A DNA stretch of 64,000 nucleotides from an uncultured Lachnospiraceae bacterium (lineage in GTDB: Bacteria > Bacillota > Clostridia > Lachnospirales > Lachnospiraceae). A program made the position numbers and the translations under genes. Below, piece after piece: positions 7,574 through 15,793 of the stretch (position 1 is the stretch's first letter; every line of letters begins with the position of its first letter). Under the pieces are notes generated by a model. That model was not told the origin of the DNA. It ran no database searches and saw only the letters and a program-made list of their open reading frames with translations. The stretch covers positions 16,523-80,522 of the forward strand of contig CATOPL010000016.1 in NCBI GenBank assembly GCA_951802115.1. Reading direction: 5' to 3'.

Positions 7574-9631
7574 ATGAAACTTCGGGATTCAATTACAAAA
7601 ATAAAAGGAATCGGGGAGAAAACAGCAGTTCTTTTTGCAAAAGCAGGCATCCATACCATAGAGGATCTGGTACAGTATTATCCACGTGCATATGAAACAT
7701 ATGGAGAACCGGTGGAGCTGTCAGAGGCTGAGGACGGGAAAAAATGTGCAGTTTTTGGATATATTCTGTCTGTGTCGTCAGTGAAAAAGTATACAAAATA
7801 TCAGGTTTTTACGGCTCAGATCAAAGCAGGCGGAGAAGTTATGCAGGGGACCTGGTTTAATATGCCGTTTTTGCGGAATTATTTTCAGCGGGGCGGACAG
7901 TATATATTCAGAGGAGTACTCTGCCGGCGGGGAAATCAGTACCGGATGGAACAGCCGGAAACTTATTCGCTGGGAGATTATGAAAAACTGCTTCATGTGA
8001 TGCAGCCGAAGTATTCGCTGACGGCAGGGCTGACGGGCAAAATGGTGACGAAGGCGGTCCGGCAGGTACTGGATGACGGAGAAATCAATATGGAAGAACA
8101 TCTTCCCGAAGAAATAAGAAAATGCTATGGACTTCTGCCAAAATGGCAGGCGGTTCGGCAGGTACATTTTCCCGCTTGCGAGGATGAAATGAGAAGAGCA
8201 AGAGACCGTCTGGTGTTTGACGAATTTTTGTTTTTCATTCTGGGAATCCGAAGGATGAAAGAAAGTTGGGCCAGGCTTTCAAATGAAGCGCGGATGCTGG
8301 AAGTTCCGGAGACGGAGAGACTGATCGGAATGCTTCCTTATGACTTGACAGGAGCGCAGAAAAAGGTTTGGAAGGAAATCAGTGCAGACATGACAGGCAG
8401 TCATATTATGAGTCGCCTGGTACAAGGAGACGTTGGATCCGGAAAGACGGTACTGGCAGTGCTGGCGCTTGTCATGGCAGGCTGTAATGGTTATCAGGGA
8501 GCGCTGATGGTGCCCACGGAGGTGCTGGCAAAACAGCATTTTCAGTCCATTCAGGAACTGTTAATCAAGTATGAGATTCCGTTAAAGCCGGTTCTTCTGA
8601 CCGGCTCCATGACTGCAAAAGAGAAAAGGATGGCTGGTGAAAAGATTGCATGCGGAACAGTACAGATTGTGATCGGGACGCATGCGCTGATCCAGGAGAA
8701 CGTGAACTATCACCGCCTTGGTCTGGTAGTGACAGATGAACAGCACAGATTTGGTGTGCGCCAGAGGGAGATGCTGGCGGGTAAGGGACAGCATCCGCAT
8801 GTACTGGTTATGAGCGCCACACCGATTCCGCGGACACTGGCGATTATTGTTTATGGCGATCTGGATATTTCGGTGGTGGATGAGCTTCCGGCACGTCGTC
8901 TGCCGATCAAAAATTGTGTGGTAGACGAGTCTTATCGTTCCAGCGCTTACCGGTTTATGGAAAAAGAAACGGCCATGGGATATCAGGTATATATCATCTG
9001 TCCTATGGTAGAAGAAAGCGATGAGATGGAGCTGGAAAATGTCACTGATTACACAAAAAAACTAAAGGATCTGCTGCCGGAGCTCCGGATTGCGTGCCTG
9101 CATGGAAAGATGAAGGCAAAAGAAAAAAATCAGATTATGGAACAGTTCGCAGAAGGACAGATTCAGATTCTGGTATCTACAACCGTCATTGAAGTGGGCA
9201 TCAATGTGCCCAACGCAACTGTCATGATGGTGGAAAATGCAGAGCGGTTTGGCCTGGCACAGTTGCACCAGCTTCGGGGCCGTGTGGGGAGGGGAACTGC
9301 GCAGTCTTACTGCATTTTTATGAGCGGCAGCAAAGGAAAGGAGACCAAGAAGAGGCTGGAGGTACTGAACCAGTCCAACGATGGTTTTTATATAGCAGGC
9401 GAGGACTTGAAACTGCGGGGGCCGGGAGATCTGTTCGGGATACGGCAGAGCGGGATTCTGGAATTTAAACTGGGAGATGTGTTTCAGGATGCAAAAGTAC
9501 TGAAGGCGGCAGGTGAGGCGGCGGGCAGGATTCTGGACAAAGATCCGCAGCTGGAATTATCGGAACACCGGCTGCTGGCAGAAAGACTGGAGAGCTGCCT
9601 GAAAAAAGGCGGCGAGGGGATAAGTCTGTAA
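7574..9631 (+). CDS. recG: ATP-dependent DNA helicase RecG
   Basis: A 685-residue RecG, which remodels stalled replication forks and branched recombination intermediates. It shows an N-terminal helix-hairpin-like KIKGIGEKTAVLFAKAGI, the OB-fold wedge domain (about residues 60-160), Walker A GDVGSGKT, motif III-like MSATPIPRT, a DEQHRFG box (DEAH variant typical of RecG), and motif VI QLRGRVGRG. Start chosen at ATG 7574, where GGAGGAAAGG ends three bases upstream; an upstream in-frame start at 7547 lacks a site. The 219 bases before it contain only an imperfect hairpin (ACAGAC/GTCTGT, 7367-7407) followed by TTTT, possibly ending the yloV transcript. Confidence 0.95.
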   Translation: MKLRDSITKIKGIGEKTAVLFAKAGIHTIEDLVQYYPRAYETYGEPVELSEAEDGKKCAVFGYILSVSSVKKYTKYQVFTAQIKAGGEVMQGTWFNMPFLRNYFQRGGQYIFRGVLCRRGNQYRMEQPETYSLGDYEKLLHVMQPKYSLTAGLTGKMVTKAVRQVLDDGEINMEEHLPEEIRKCYGLLPKWQAVRQVHFPACEDEMRRARDRLVFDEFLFFILGIRRMKESWARLSNEARMLEVPETERLIGMLPYDLTGAQKKVWKEISADMTGSHIMSRLVQGDVGSGKTVLAVLALVMAGCNGYQGALMVPTEVLAKQHFQSIQELLIKYEIPLKPVLLTGSMTAKEKRMAGEKIACGTVQIVIGTHALIQENVNYHRLGLVVTDEQHRFGVRQREMLAGKGQHPHVLVMSATPIPRTLAIIVYGDLDISVVDELPARRLPIKNCVVDESYRSSAYRFMEKETAMGYQVYIICPMVEESDEMELENVTDYTKKLKDLLPELRIACLHGKMKAKEKNQIMEQFAEGQIQILVSTTVIEVGINVPNATVMMVENAERFGLAQLHQLRGRVGRGTAQSYCIFMSGSKGKETKKRLEVLNQSNDGFYIAGEDLKLRGPGDLFGIRQSGILEFKLGDVFQDAKVLKAAGEAAGRILDKDPQLELSEHRLLAERLESCLKKGGEGISL

Positions 9632-9696
9632 AAAACAGGTAGAAAAAAGAAGAATTATGCGTTATACTGAAAAAATAACAGAGAGGAGAGTGCAAA

Positions 9697-10338
9697 ATGA
9701 AAAAACGTATGTGGAGACATGGTTCGCTGCTTGTTCTGCTGCTGACGGTACTGACAGTGACCGGATGCTCGGGCGGCAGTAAAACAGAACCGGAGCCGGA
9801 AGTAGAGGAACCGGTGTACACGGTTTCTATTGGGGATACCCAGATTCGTGTTGGGGAGACAAAGGTTCAGGCGCTGCTGGATGCAGGGATGAATGTTACC
9901 TGGTCGGAAATGACATCAGATAACCAGATTCAGGAGTATACGGTCGATCCCGAGATGGAGCTGGAAGCGAATTCCTATTACACCGGCGGTTCCGTCTGGA
10001 TTACAGAATCTACATTTGCCCATGTTTCGTTTGCAACAGAGGACGAGTCTGTAAAATTAGGAGACGCTGTGATTGCGAGGATGGAATTTAACCTTTCTTT
10101 CAGAGAGGAAGATAAAGAGGCGCAGGCGGAGATTGCTTTTGACGGAGTCCCTGTTACAGAGATGACGCGGGAAAAAGCCGGCGAACTCTATCCGGACTTT
10201 ACCGGTGACGAAGTGATGTGGTTCAGTACAGGGCTGAAAAATTACGATTATGGCCTGTATTTTGATTCTTCCAGCGGAGGACTTATGAAATTTTCAGCCG
10301 AATACAGGTACGACGTAGACTGGAGCGGCGGTAACTGA
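9697..10338 (+). CDS. Lipoprotein, paralog of the one at 39568-40206
   Basis: A 213-residue secreted lipoprotein with signal MKKRMWRHGS, hydrophobic core LLVLLLTVLTVTG and lipobox Cys at about residue 24, followed by a Glu/Pro-rich tether. The folded part contains IGDTQIRVGETKVQALLDAG, a GGSVWITESTFAHVSF strand pair, LGDAVIARMEF and ELYPDF. These motifs recur in order in the minus-strand lipoprotein at 39568-40206, so the two are paralogs. No known domain recognised; the start after GAGAGGAGAG at about 9680-9689 is good. It lies 65 bases after recG and may be transcribed separately. Confidence 0.75.
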   Translation: MKKRMWRHGSLLVLLLTVLTVTGCSGGSKTEPEPEVEEPVYTVSIGDTQIRVGETKVQALLDAGMNVTWSEMTSDNQIQEYTVDPEMELEANSYYTGGSVWITESTFAHVSFATEDESVKLGDAVIARMEFNLSFREEDKEAQAEIAFDGVPVTEMTREKAGELYPDFTGDEVMWFSTGLKNYDYGLYFDSSSGGLMKFSAEYRYDVDWSGGN

Positions 10339-10487
10339 GACGTTTAAAAAAGATTAAAAAATCTGTCAGAAAATGAAGGAATTGTCAGTGTATTTGCCTG
10401 CGGAGTACATATACTATAGTCGTAACAAACAACAACAAATTGCGAAGCACCAAAGATAATCTGTTTCGCAGTAAGGAGGAGTTTATT

Positions 10488-10691
10488 ATGTCTAATTCTA
10501 CAAACAGAGCAGCAGTACCAGAAGCGAAGGGAGCACTTGACCGTTTTAAATATGAGGTGGCAAGCGAGATCGGCGTACCGTTGACAGACGGATATAACGG
10601 CGACCTGACTTCCAAACAGAACGGTTCTGTAGGCGGATATATGGTGAAGAAGATGATCGAGGCGCAGGAGCGCCAGATGGCAGGTAAATAA
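10488..10691 (+). CDS. Alpha/beta-type small acid-soluble spore protein
   Basis: A 67-residue SASP that coats spore DNA and is degraded by the germination protease GPR. Recognised by the GPR-cleavage region FKYEVASEIGV (about residues 20-30) and the conserved DGYNGDLTSKQNGSVGGYMVKKMIE segment (long enough that only its ends need quoting: DGYNG, GGYMVKKMI). The start at 10488 follows AAGGAGGA with good spacing; an earlier in-frame ATG at 10440 lacks one. Upstream at about 10400-10430 is a CATATACTA sequence that loosely resembles a forespore sigma-factor -10 element; this is only suggestive. The gene is monocistronic and shows that the organism can sporulate. Confidence 0.93.
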   Translation: MSNSTNRAAVPEAKGALDRFKYEVASEIGVPLTDGYNGDLTSKQNGSVGGYMVKKMIEAQERQMAGK

Positions 10692-10701
10692 GAACGAGGA
10701 G

Positions 10702-10736
10702 ACAGGGATGCTGAAGTAAACGGCATCCCTGTTTTT
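10702..10736 (+). terminator. SASP gene terminator
   Basis: ACAGGGATGC (10702-10711) pairs perfectly with GCATCCCTGT (10723-10732), followed by a T run to 10736. Confidence 0.92.
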
Positions 10737-10817
10737 CTGTCCTGAAGTGTGTCTGAGCATGGTATACATGCAAACGATCACCTTATTTGGAAAACAATTT
10801 TAAATGCCGGAAGATAT

Positions 10818-10846
10818 TTGACTTGTCAGGATGATGGCAGTACAAT
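10818..10846 (+). promoter_or_regulatory. Promoter of the MoxR/DUF5682/vWA/SWIM/DUF4132 cluster
   Basis: TTGACT at 10818-10823 and TACAAT at 10841-10846 with an exact 17-base spacer, 41 bases before the first gene of the cluster. Confidence 0.75.
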
Positions 10847-10886
10847 AGATACAGGTTAAATCAGGGACAAGGAGAGGAATCTGCAT

Positions 10887-12002
10887 ATGGAACGAAAAGC
10901 ACAGATCAAGCCGCCGGTAGAGGTACGGTATGAGAAAGAGCTTGCGGCTCTTGCGGCTCTGGATCAGGGAAAAAAACCATTAAACTGGAAACTGTCGCCC
11001 AGAGCAGTGAGGACATTTATTCTGGGAAATCATGAGCCTTTGATCTGGAACGGAGAAAAGATAGTTGTCCGCAAAAAATATCTGGGAAACGATGCGCTGG
11101 TAGAGCGCTGTATTATCACGCTTGCCGGCAACCGAGGGCTGATGCTGGTAGGAGAGCCGGGAACGGCCAAAACCATGCTGTCGGAGCTTTTATCAGCCGC
11201 TGTCAGCGGCAGCAGTACCAATACAATTCAGGGTACGGCGGGAACGACGGAAGACATGATAAAGTACAGCTGGAATTATGCGCTTTTGCTGGCAAAAGGG
11301 CCGGTAAGAGAGGCGTTGGTGCCTTCTCCTCTTTATGTAGGGATGGAACAGGGGATTCTGACCCGTTTTGAAGAGATTACCCGTACACCGGCAGAGATTC
11401 AGGACAGTCTGATCAGCGTACTCAGTGATAAAGTACTGAATGTCCCGGAACTTGGTGAGGAAGGGCTGCTTTTTGCCAGGGCAGGTTTTAATGTAATTGG
11501 CACTGCAAACACAAGAGACAAGGGTGTTAATGAGATGAGCAGCGCCCTGAAACGCCGCTTTAATTTTGAGACTGTAATGCCGGTACGGGATGTGGCACTG
11601 GAAAAGCAGATCATCATCAACGAAGTGCAGGAGCTGGCGGAAGCAAGCAGGATTGATATGCCTGTAGATGAGGATGTGGCAGAACTTCTTGCGTCGACTT
11701 ATCATGAGCTGCGGGAAGGAATTTCGTCTATGGGTCATCGGATTGACCGTCCGGCATCGGTCATGAGCACGGCGGAGGCAGTATCGGTCTATTACCAGAC
11801 GATGATGACGGCTTATTATTATGGAGATTCCCGAATGGATCTGGGCTGTCTGGTACAGAATCTGGTAGGTGCTGTACAGAAAGAAAACAGAGACGATCTG
11901 GAAAAGCTCCGCAGTTATTTCCAGACGGTGGTACGGGATAAGGGAGGCAAAGAGGGGCAGCTATGGGACAGTTATTACGAGGCGAGGAAGTACCTCAGAT
12001 AA
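10887..12002 (+). CDS. MoxR-family AAA+ ATPase, YehL-like
   Basis: A 371-residue AAA+ ATPase of the MoxR group. Walker A GEPGTAKT is at residues 89-96, the Walker B region reads TRFEEITRTP, and sensor-1/arginine-finger regions include GTANTRDKGVNEMSSALKRRF. MoxR ATPases act as chaperone-like machines that work with vWA-domain partners. The gene heads a five-gene cluster with DUF5682, vWA, SWIM and DUF4132 proteins, the same set as E. coli yehL, yehM, yehP, yehQ and yehI, which is why I call it YehL-like. Start at ATG 10887 after AAGGAGAGG. The next gene begins inside its 3' end, suggesting translational coupling. The cellular target is unknown. Confidence 0.88.
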   Translation: MERKAQIKPPVEVRYEKELAALAALDQGKKPLNWKLSPRAVRTFILGNHEPLIWNGEKIVVRKKYLGNDALVERCIITLAGNRGLMLVGEPGTAKTMLSELLSAAVSGSSTNTIQGTAGTTEDMIKYSWNYALLLAKGPVREALVPSPLYVGMEQGILTRFEEITRTPAEIQDSLISVLSDKVLNVPELGEEGLLFARAGFNVIGTANTRDKGVNEMSSALKRRFNFETVMPVRDVALEKQIIINEVQELAEASRIDMPVDEDVAELLASTYHELREGISSMGHRIDRPASVMSTAEAVSVYYQTMMTAYYYGDSRMDLGCLVQNLVGAVQKENRDDLEKLRSYFQTVVRDKGGKEGQLWDSYYEARKYLR

Positions 12003-14452
12003 CGATGGAAGAAAATACAGACGGGATAATGGTTCAGAATTTTTTTGATCTTAAAGAACCGGTTCTGTATTTTCCGATTCGGCATCACAGCCCTGCGTGT
12101 GCCTGGCATTTGAAAAAAACAGTTGAAGCTTATAATCCGGACTGTATTCTGATTGAAGGCCCGTGCAATGCGCAGGAACAGATTCCCATACTTGCTCACA
12201 AGGATACAAAAGCGCCGATCGCTCTTTATTATTTCTATAAGGATAAAAAAGGGTTGTTAAGCGGGGAAAAAGAAAGCTACAAATGTTATTATCCGTTTCT
12301 GGACTGTTCTCCGGAACTGGTCGCCTTACGTGCGGCAGCGGAGCGTGGGATTGCTGCACAATTTATTGATCTGCCTTACGGAGAGATTTTGATCGGTACA
12401 GAAGAAAAGAAGGGTATTCGGACAGAACGTGAAAAACAGACTTATAACGATGATTATCTGCTGAGCCAAAGCCGTTATTTTGAACGTCTCTGCCAGAAGA
12501 CGGGACTTCGGAGTTTTGATGAGCTGTGGGAAAAATATTTTGAAATCGGAGGGCTTTTTCAGACTACAGAGGAATTTGTGCGCCAGATGAATATCTATTG
12601 TTATCTTTCCAGAATTCATACGCCGGAAGAAGAGCTGGAAGCTGACGGATGCCTTCTGCGGGAACGGTATATGGCAGAGCAGATTGCAAAAGCTTCTGAA
12701 AGCGGTAAAAAGCTTCTGGTGGTAACAGGAGGATTTCATACATATGGGATCAGAGAACTGTTGAAAGGCAGTCTCTGCCCGGAGACGGCCCCAAAAAAAG
12801 CGGGTGAGAAGTCATGCGGAGAAGACGCTGTCCGGTATGTGGCAGATCCGGCAGTGCTTCATGGCCTGTCGGACCAGGAGCAGGGAGTTTATCCGCTGGC
12901 TTATTCCATGGAAGCGACGGACGCGCTGAACGGATATGCGAGCGGTATGCAGTCACCGGGATTTTATCAGCAGGTGTGGGAACGGCTGGTCAAAGGGGAG
13001 TCGGCAGCCGGGGCTTATGAAGATGCGGTTTTGCATCAGCTTGTGAGTGCAGGACGCAGAGCGAGACAGAAAAAAGAAAGTCTTTCTTCCTATGATGTGA
13101 TCTGTGCTTTTTCTATGGCGAAAGGTCTGGCAGCACTGCGCGGTAAAAAAGAACCGGGCCTGTATGAGCTTCGGGATGCTGCCCTGTCTTCTTTTGTAAA
13201 AGGAGAATACAGTCCTTCTACAGACCTGTCACTTCGGATTCTTGAGAACCTGAACACGGGAAAGCAGGTGGGAAAGCTGTGTGAAGACGCTCTGCGTCCG
13301 CCGCTGCTTGTGGACTTTGAAGAACAGTGCAGAGTGTTCAGGCTGAAAATACAGGCGGCAGGGCAGCAGGAAGTCATACTGGAACTTTTTACCAAGAAAA
13401 AACATCTTGCCATAAGTCGTTTTCTGTATCAGATGGATTTTCTGGGCACAGGTTTTGCAAAACGGACCAAAGGGGCTGATCTGCTGAAACGGAAAGACCG
13501 GAATCGCATCCGGGAGACCTGGAGCTATCGTTTTACAGGTCAGGTGCTTTCAGCCCTGGTGGATGTATCCATGCTGGGCGGTACGGTGGCGGAAGCGTCA
13601 CGCACTCGTCTGCTGCGGGAGTTTGCCAGAAGCGAAAGCAGTCAGGAGGCGGCAGGGCTTCTGACCAGAGGTTTTCTGATGGGATTTCTGGAAGAGCAGG
13701 CGGGGATGGGCGCACATATCCGGGAAGTTCTGGCTGCAGACGGAGATTTTTTTTCTTTGGCGGAAGGGTTTTCTCATCTGCGGATGTTATATGAACTGCA
13801 GGAGCTGTATGAAGTGGAGGATGAAACAGAGCTAGAAGAACTGATCGGTATCTGTTTTCAGAAAATTGTGCAGCTTTTGCCGTCCATGTCACAGGTGAAG
13901 GACGAACAGCAGCAGTCATGTATGGAAAGCTGTCTGTCGCTCTATCAGATTACCGGCAGAAGTGGTTTTTCTCATTTTCGTCAGGTTTTGCTGGAAGCTT
14001 TTGAACGCCTTCTCGAACAGCCAAAAATACAGCCGGGACTGGAAGGAAGCGTGCTGGGGTTGCTTTATGGATATGACAGCAGTTATGATGAACGAATCCA
14101 GAAGACAGCGTCCGGATATCTTCAGGGGACGGATGAGATGAGAATGAAAAGTGCGCTGTTCTTACGGGGACTGTTTTTTACTGCAAGAGATTTTGTATTT
14201 GTACATGAGAATTTTCTTGGTATGATTGACGGCCTGCTGGCAAAACTGCAGACAGAAGCGTTTATGAAGCTGCTTCCGGAACTCCGTCAGGCTTTCGGAT
14301 ATTTTACTCCGCTTGAAACGGATCGTATTGCGGAGAAAGCAGCGGCTATCCACGGTGTGAAAAGGCAGGAGCTTTTAAGAGGAAGGATGGTATCGCCAGA
14401 GGAATATGAGTATGGAGAAATGCTGGACGCGTATGCGGTGAGGAGCCTTTAA
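11963..14452 (+). CDS. DUF5682 family protein, YehM-like
   Basis: An 829-residue protein of the DUF5682 family, which accompanies MoxR and vWA genes. Family-like features are PIRHHSPACAWHLKKTVE near the N terminus, ILIEGPCNAQEQIPIL, and GGFHTYGIREL at about residues 255-265. These His/Glu/Gly patterns recall the TraB/ChaN/EreA-like hydrolase fold; that comparison is inference. The C-terminal two thirds look helical. The start at 11963 lies inside the MoxR gene with AGAGGGG five bases upstream; ATGs at 12005 and 12029 are alternatives with poorer sites. It overlaps the ATPase gene by 40 bases in another frame and ends 185 bases before the vWA gene. Confidence 0.8.
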   Translation: MGQLLRGEEVPQITMEENTDGIMVQNFFDLKEPVLYFPIRHHSPACAWHLKKTVEAYNPDCILIEGPCNAQEQIPILAHKDTKAPIALYYFYKDKKGLLSGEKESYKCYYPFLDCSPELVALRAAAERGIAAQFIDLPYGEILIGTEEKKGIRTEREKQTYNDDYLLSQSRYFERLCQKTGLRSFDELWEKYFEIGGLFQTTEEFVRQMNIYCYLSRIHTPEEELEADGCLLRERYMAEQIAKASESGKKLLVVTGGFHTYGIRELLKGSLCPETAPKKAGEKSCGEDAVRYVADPAVLHGLSDQEQGVYPLAYSMEATDALNGYASGMQSPGFYQQVWERLVKGESAAGAYEDAVLHQLVSAGRRARQKKESLSSYDVICAFSMAKGLAALRGKKEPGLYELRDAALSSFVKGEYSPSTDLSLRILENLNTGKQVGKLCEDALRPPLLVDFEEQCRVFRLKIQAAGQQEVILELFTKKKHLAISRFLYQMDFLGTGFAKRTKGADLLKRKDRNRIRETWSYRFTGQVLSALVDVSMLGGTVAEASRTRLLREFARSESSQEAAGLLTRGFLMGFLEEQAGMGAHIREVLAADGDFFSLAEGFSHLRMLYELQELYEVEDETELEELIGICFQKIVQLLPSMSQVKDEQQQSCMESCLSLYQITGRSGFSHFRQVLLEAFERLLEQPKIQPGLEGSVLGLLYGYDSSYDERIQKTASGYLQGTDEMRMKSALFLRGLFFTARDFVFVHENFLGMIDGLLAKLQTEAFMKLLPELRQAFGYFTPLETDRIAEKAAAIHGVKRQELLRGRMVSPEEYEYGEMLDAYAVRSL

Positions 14453-14538
14453 AATACGTGTAAGCTGGAGGAAATCCATGACTGTGGCGGAACGAAGAAA
14501 ATGAATTTTCAGACACGATCCGGATCAGTCTGCGATGA

Positions 14539-14567
14539 TTGACAGCATATGACATGCGTGCTATTCT
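14539..14567 (+). promoter_or_regulatory. Internal promoter before the vWA gene
   Basis: TTGACA (14539-14544) and TATTCT (14562-14567) with a 17-base spacer lie in the 185-base gap between the DUF5682 and vWA genes, the only sizeable gap in the cluster. It would allow the vWA-SWIM-DUF4132 half to be transcribed independently. Confidence 0.6.
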
Positions 14568-14637
14568 GACATTTAAGAATAGCTACTGGCAGGTCAGACA
14601 AGGATAAAAGAGTGGTTTAGGGAAGGGGAATTCGGAT

Positions 14638-15771
14638 ATGAGTGCAGATACCGGTCAGTTGAACAGATGGCGACTCATACTTGGAAGCTATTCCAGGAAG
14701 CAGATTGGTTTTGAAGGCGGGGCATCTCTGGAAAACGGAATTTCCTGTATAGATCTGGAGGAAGCGCTGGATTTTTTGTATAACAGGGAGCAGGGGGAAG
14801 ATGTACGCAGACAAGGCGGAACGGAAGCCAGCCGCCTGACTGCTGCGACCTGGATCACGCGGATCCGGAAGCTTTTTCCCAGAGAAACAGTGGAAATACT
14901 GGAGCGTCATGCGCTGGACTGTTACGGGATGACAGAACTTCTGACAGACAAAGAGGTGCTGGAAAAGCTGGAGCCGAATCAGGAGCTTCTGAAAACGATT
15001 CTGCAGCTGAAGCATCTGATGAAAGGAGACGTACTGGATACAGCGCGCCGGATCGTAAAGAAGGTAGCGGAGGAGATTGCAGAGAAACTGAACCAGGATA
15101 TCAGAAAATCGCTGCTTGGAAAAATAGACCGTAATTTAAACAGTCCGGTCCGTTCGATTCGGAATCTGGATATTCAAAAAACGATCCGCAGAAATCTGAA
15201 ACATTTTGACCGTGAAAATGGCAGGCTGATGCTGGAACAGGTGTATTTTAACGGCAGGACCAGAAAATACAGCCAGTGGCGGGTAGTGATCGCGGTAGAC
15301 GAGAGCGGATCCATGCTTGATTCAGTTATTCACAGTGCAGTGATGGCAGGGATCTTTGCGAAGCTTCCCATGCTGGATACAAGACTGGTAATTTTCGATA
15401 CACAGGTGGTAGATCTGAGCGGTCATCTGGAAGATCCGGTAGCGACTTTGATGAGCATTCAGCTGGGAGGCGGAACTTATATTACGGGAGCGCTGCAGTA
15501 CTGCGAAACGCTGGTTGACAATCCGCATCGGACAATGGTAGTGCTGGTATCGGACCTTTGTGAAGGCGGCAGTGTGTCCGCTCTTCTGGGAGTAAGCAGA
15601 GGAATAATTGAAAGCGGGGCGAAACTGATCTGTCTGACGGCACTGGATATGGAGGCAAATCCGGTCTATGACAGGCATACGGCACAGAAGCTTGCGGATC
15701 TGGGTGCCCATGTAGGAGCCATGACTCCGGAAGCACTTGGAGATTTTATGGGAAAGCTCATGAATGAATAA
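14638..15771 (+). CDS. vWA-domain protein, YehP-like
   Basis: A 377-residue protein with a helical N-terminal half and a C-terminal von Willebrand A domain. The metal-ion-dependent adhesion site is complete: D221-x-S223-x-S225 in AVDESGSM, Thr280 in GGGTYITGA and Asp306 in LVSDLCEG. Such proteins bind a divalent metal and a partner, and commonly act as adaptors for MoxR ATPases. There is no signal peptide or membrane segment, so it is cytoplasmic. The start at 14638 has GGGAAGGGG upstream. The SWIM gene starts 22 bases after its stop. Role in the cluster: probably the substrate adaptor or metal-sensing partner of the ATPase (inference). Confidence 0.88.
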   Translation: MSADTGQLNRWRLILGSYSRKQIGFEGGASLENGISCIDLEEALDFLYNREQGEDVRRQGGTEASRLTAATWITRIRKLFPRETVEILERHALDCYGMTELLTDKEVLEKLEPNQELLKTILQLKHLMKGDVLDTARRIVKKVAEEIAEKLNQDIRKSLLGKIDRNLNSPVRSIRNLDIQKTIRRNLKHFDRENGRLMLEQVYFNGRTRKYSQWRVVIAVDESGSMLDSVIHSAVMAGIFAKLPMLDTRLVIFDTQVVDLSGHLEDPVATLMSIQLGGGTYITGALQYCETLVDNPHRTMVVLVSDLCEGGSVSALLGVSRGIIESGAKLICLTALDMEANPVYDRHTAQKLADLGAHVGAMTPEALGDFMGKLMNE

Positions 15772-15793
15772 AATCTGTCAGGAGGTTTCAGAA

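Noticed and set aside
10400..10430. Sigma-G promoter of the spore-protein gene
   Set aside because: CATATACTA only loosely fits the -10 consensus and I could not match a -35 at the right distance.
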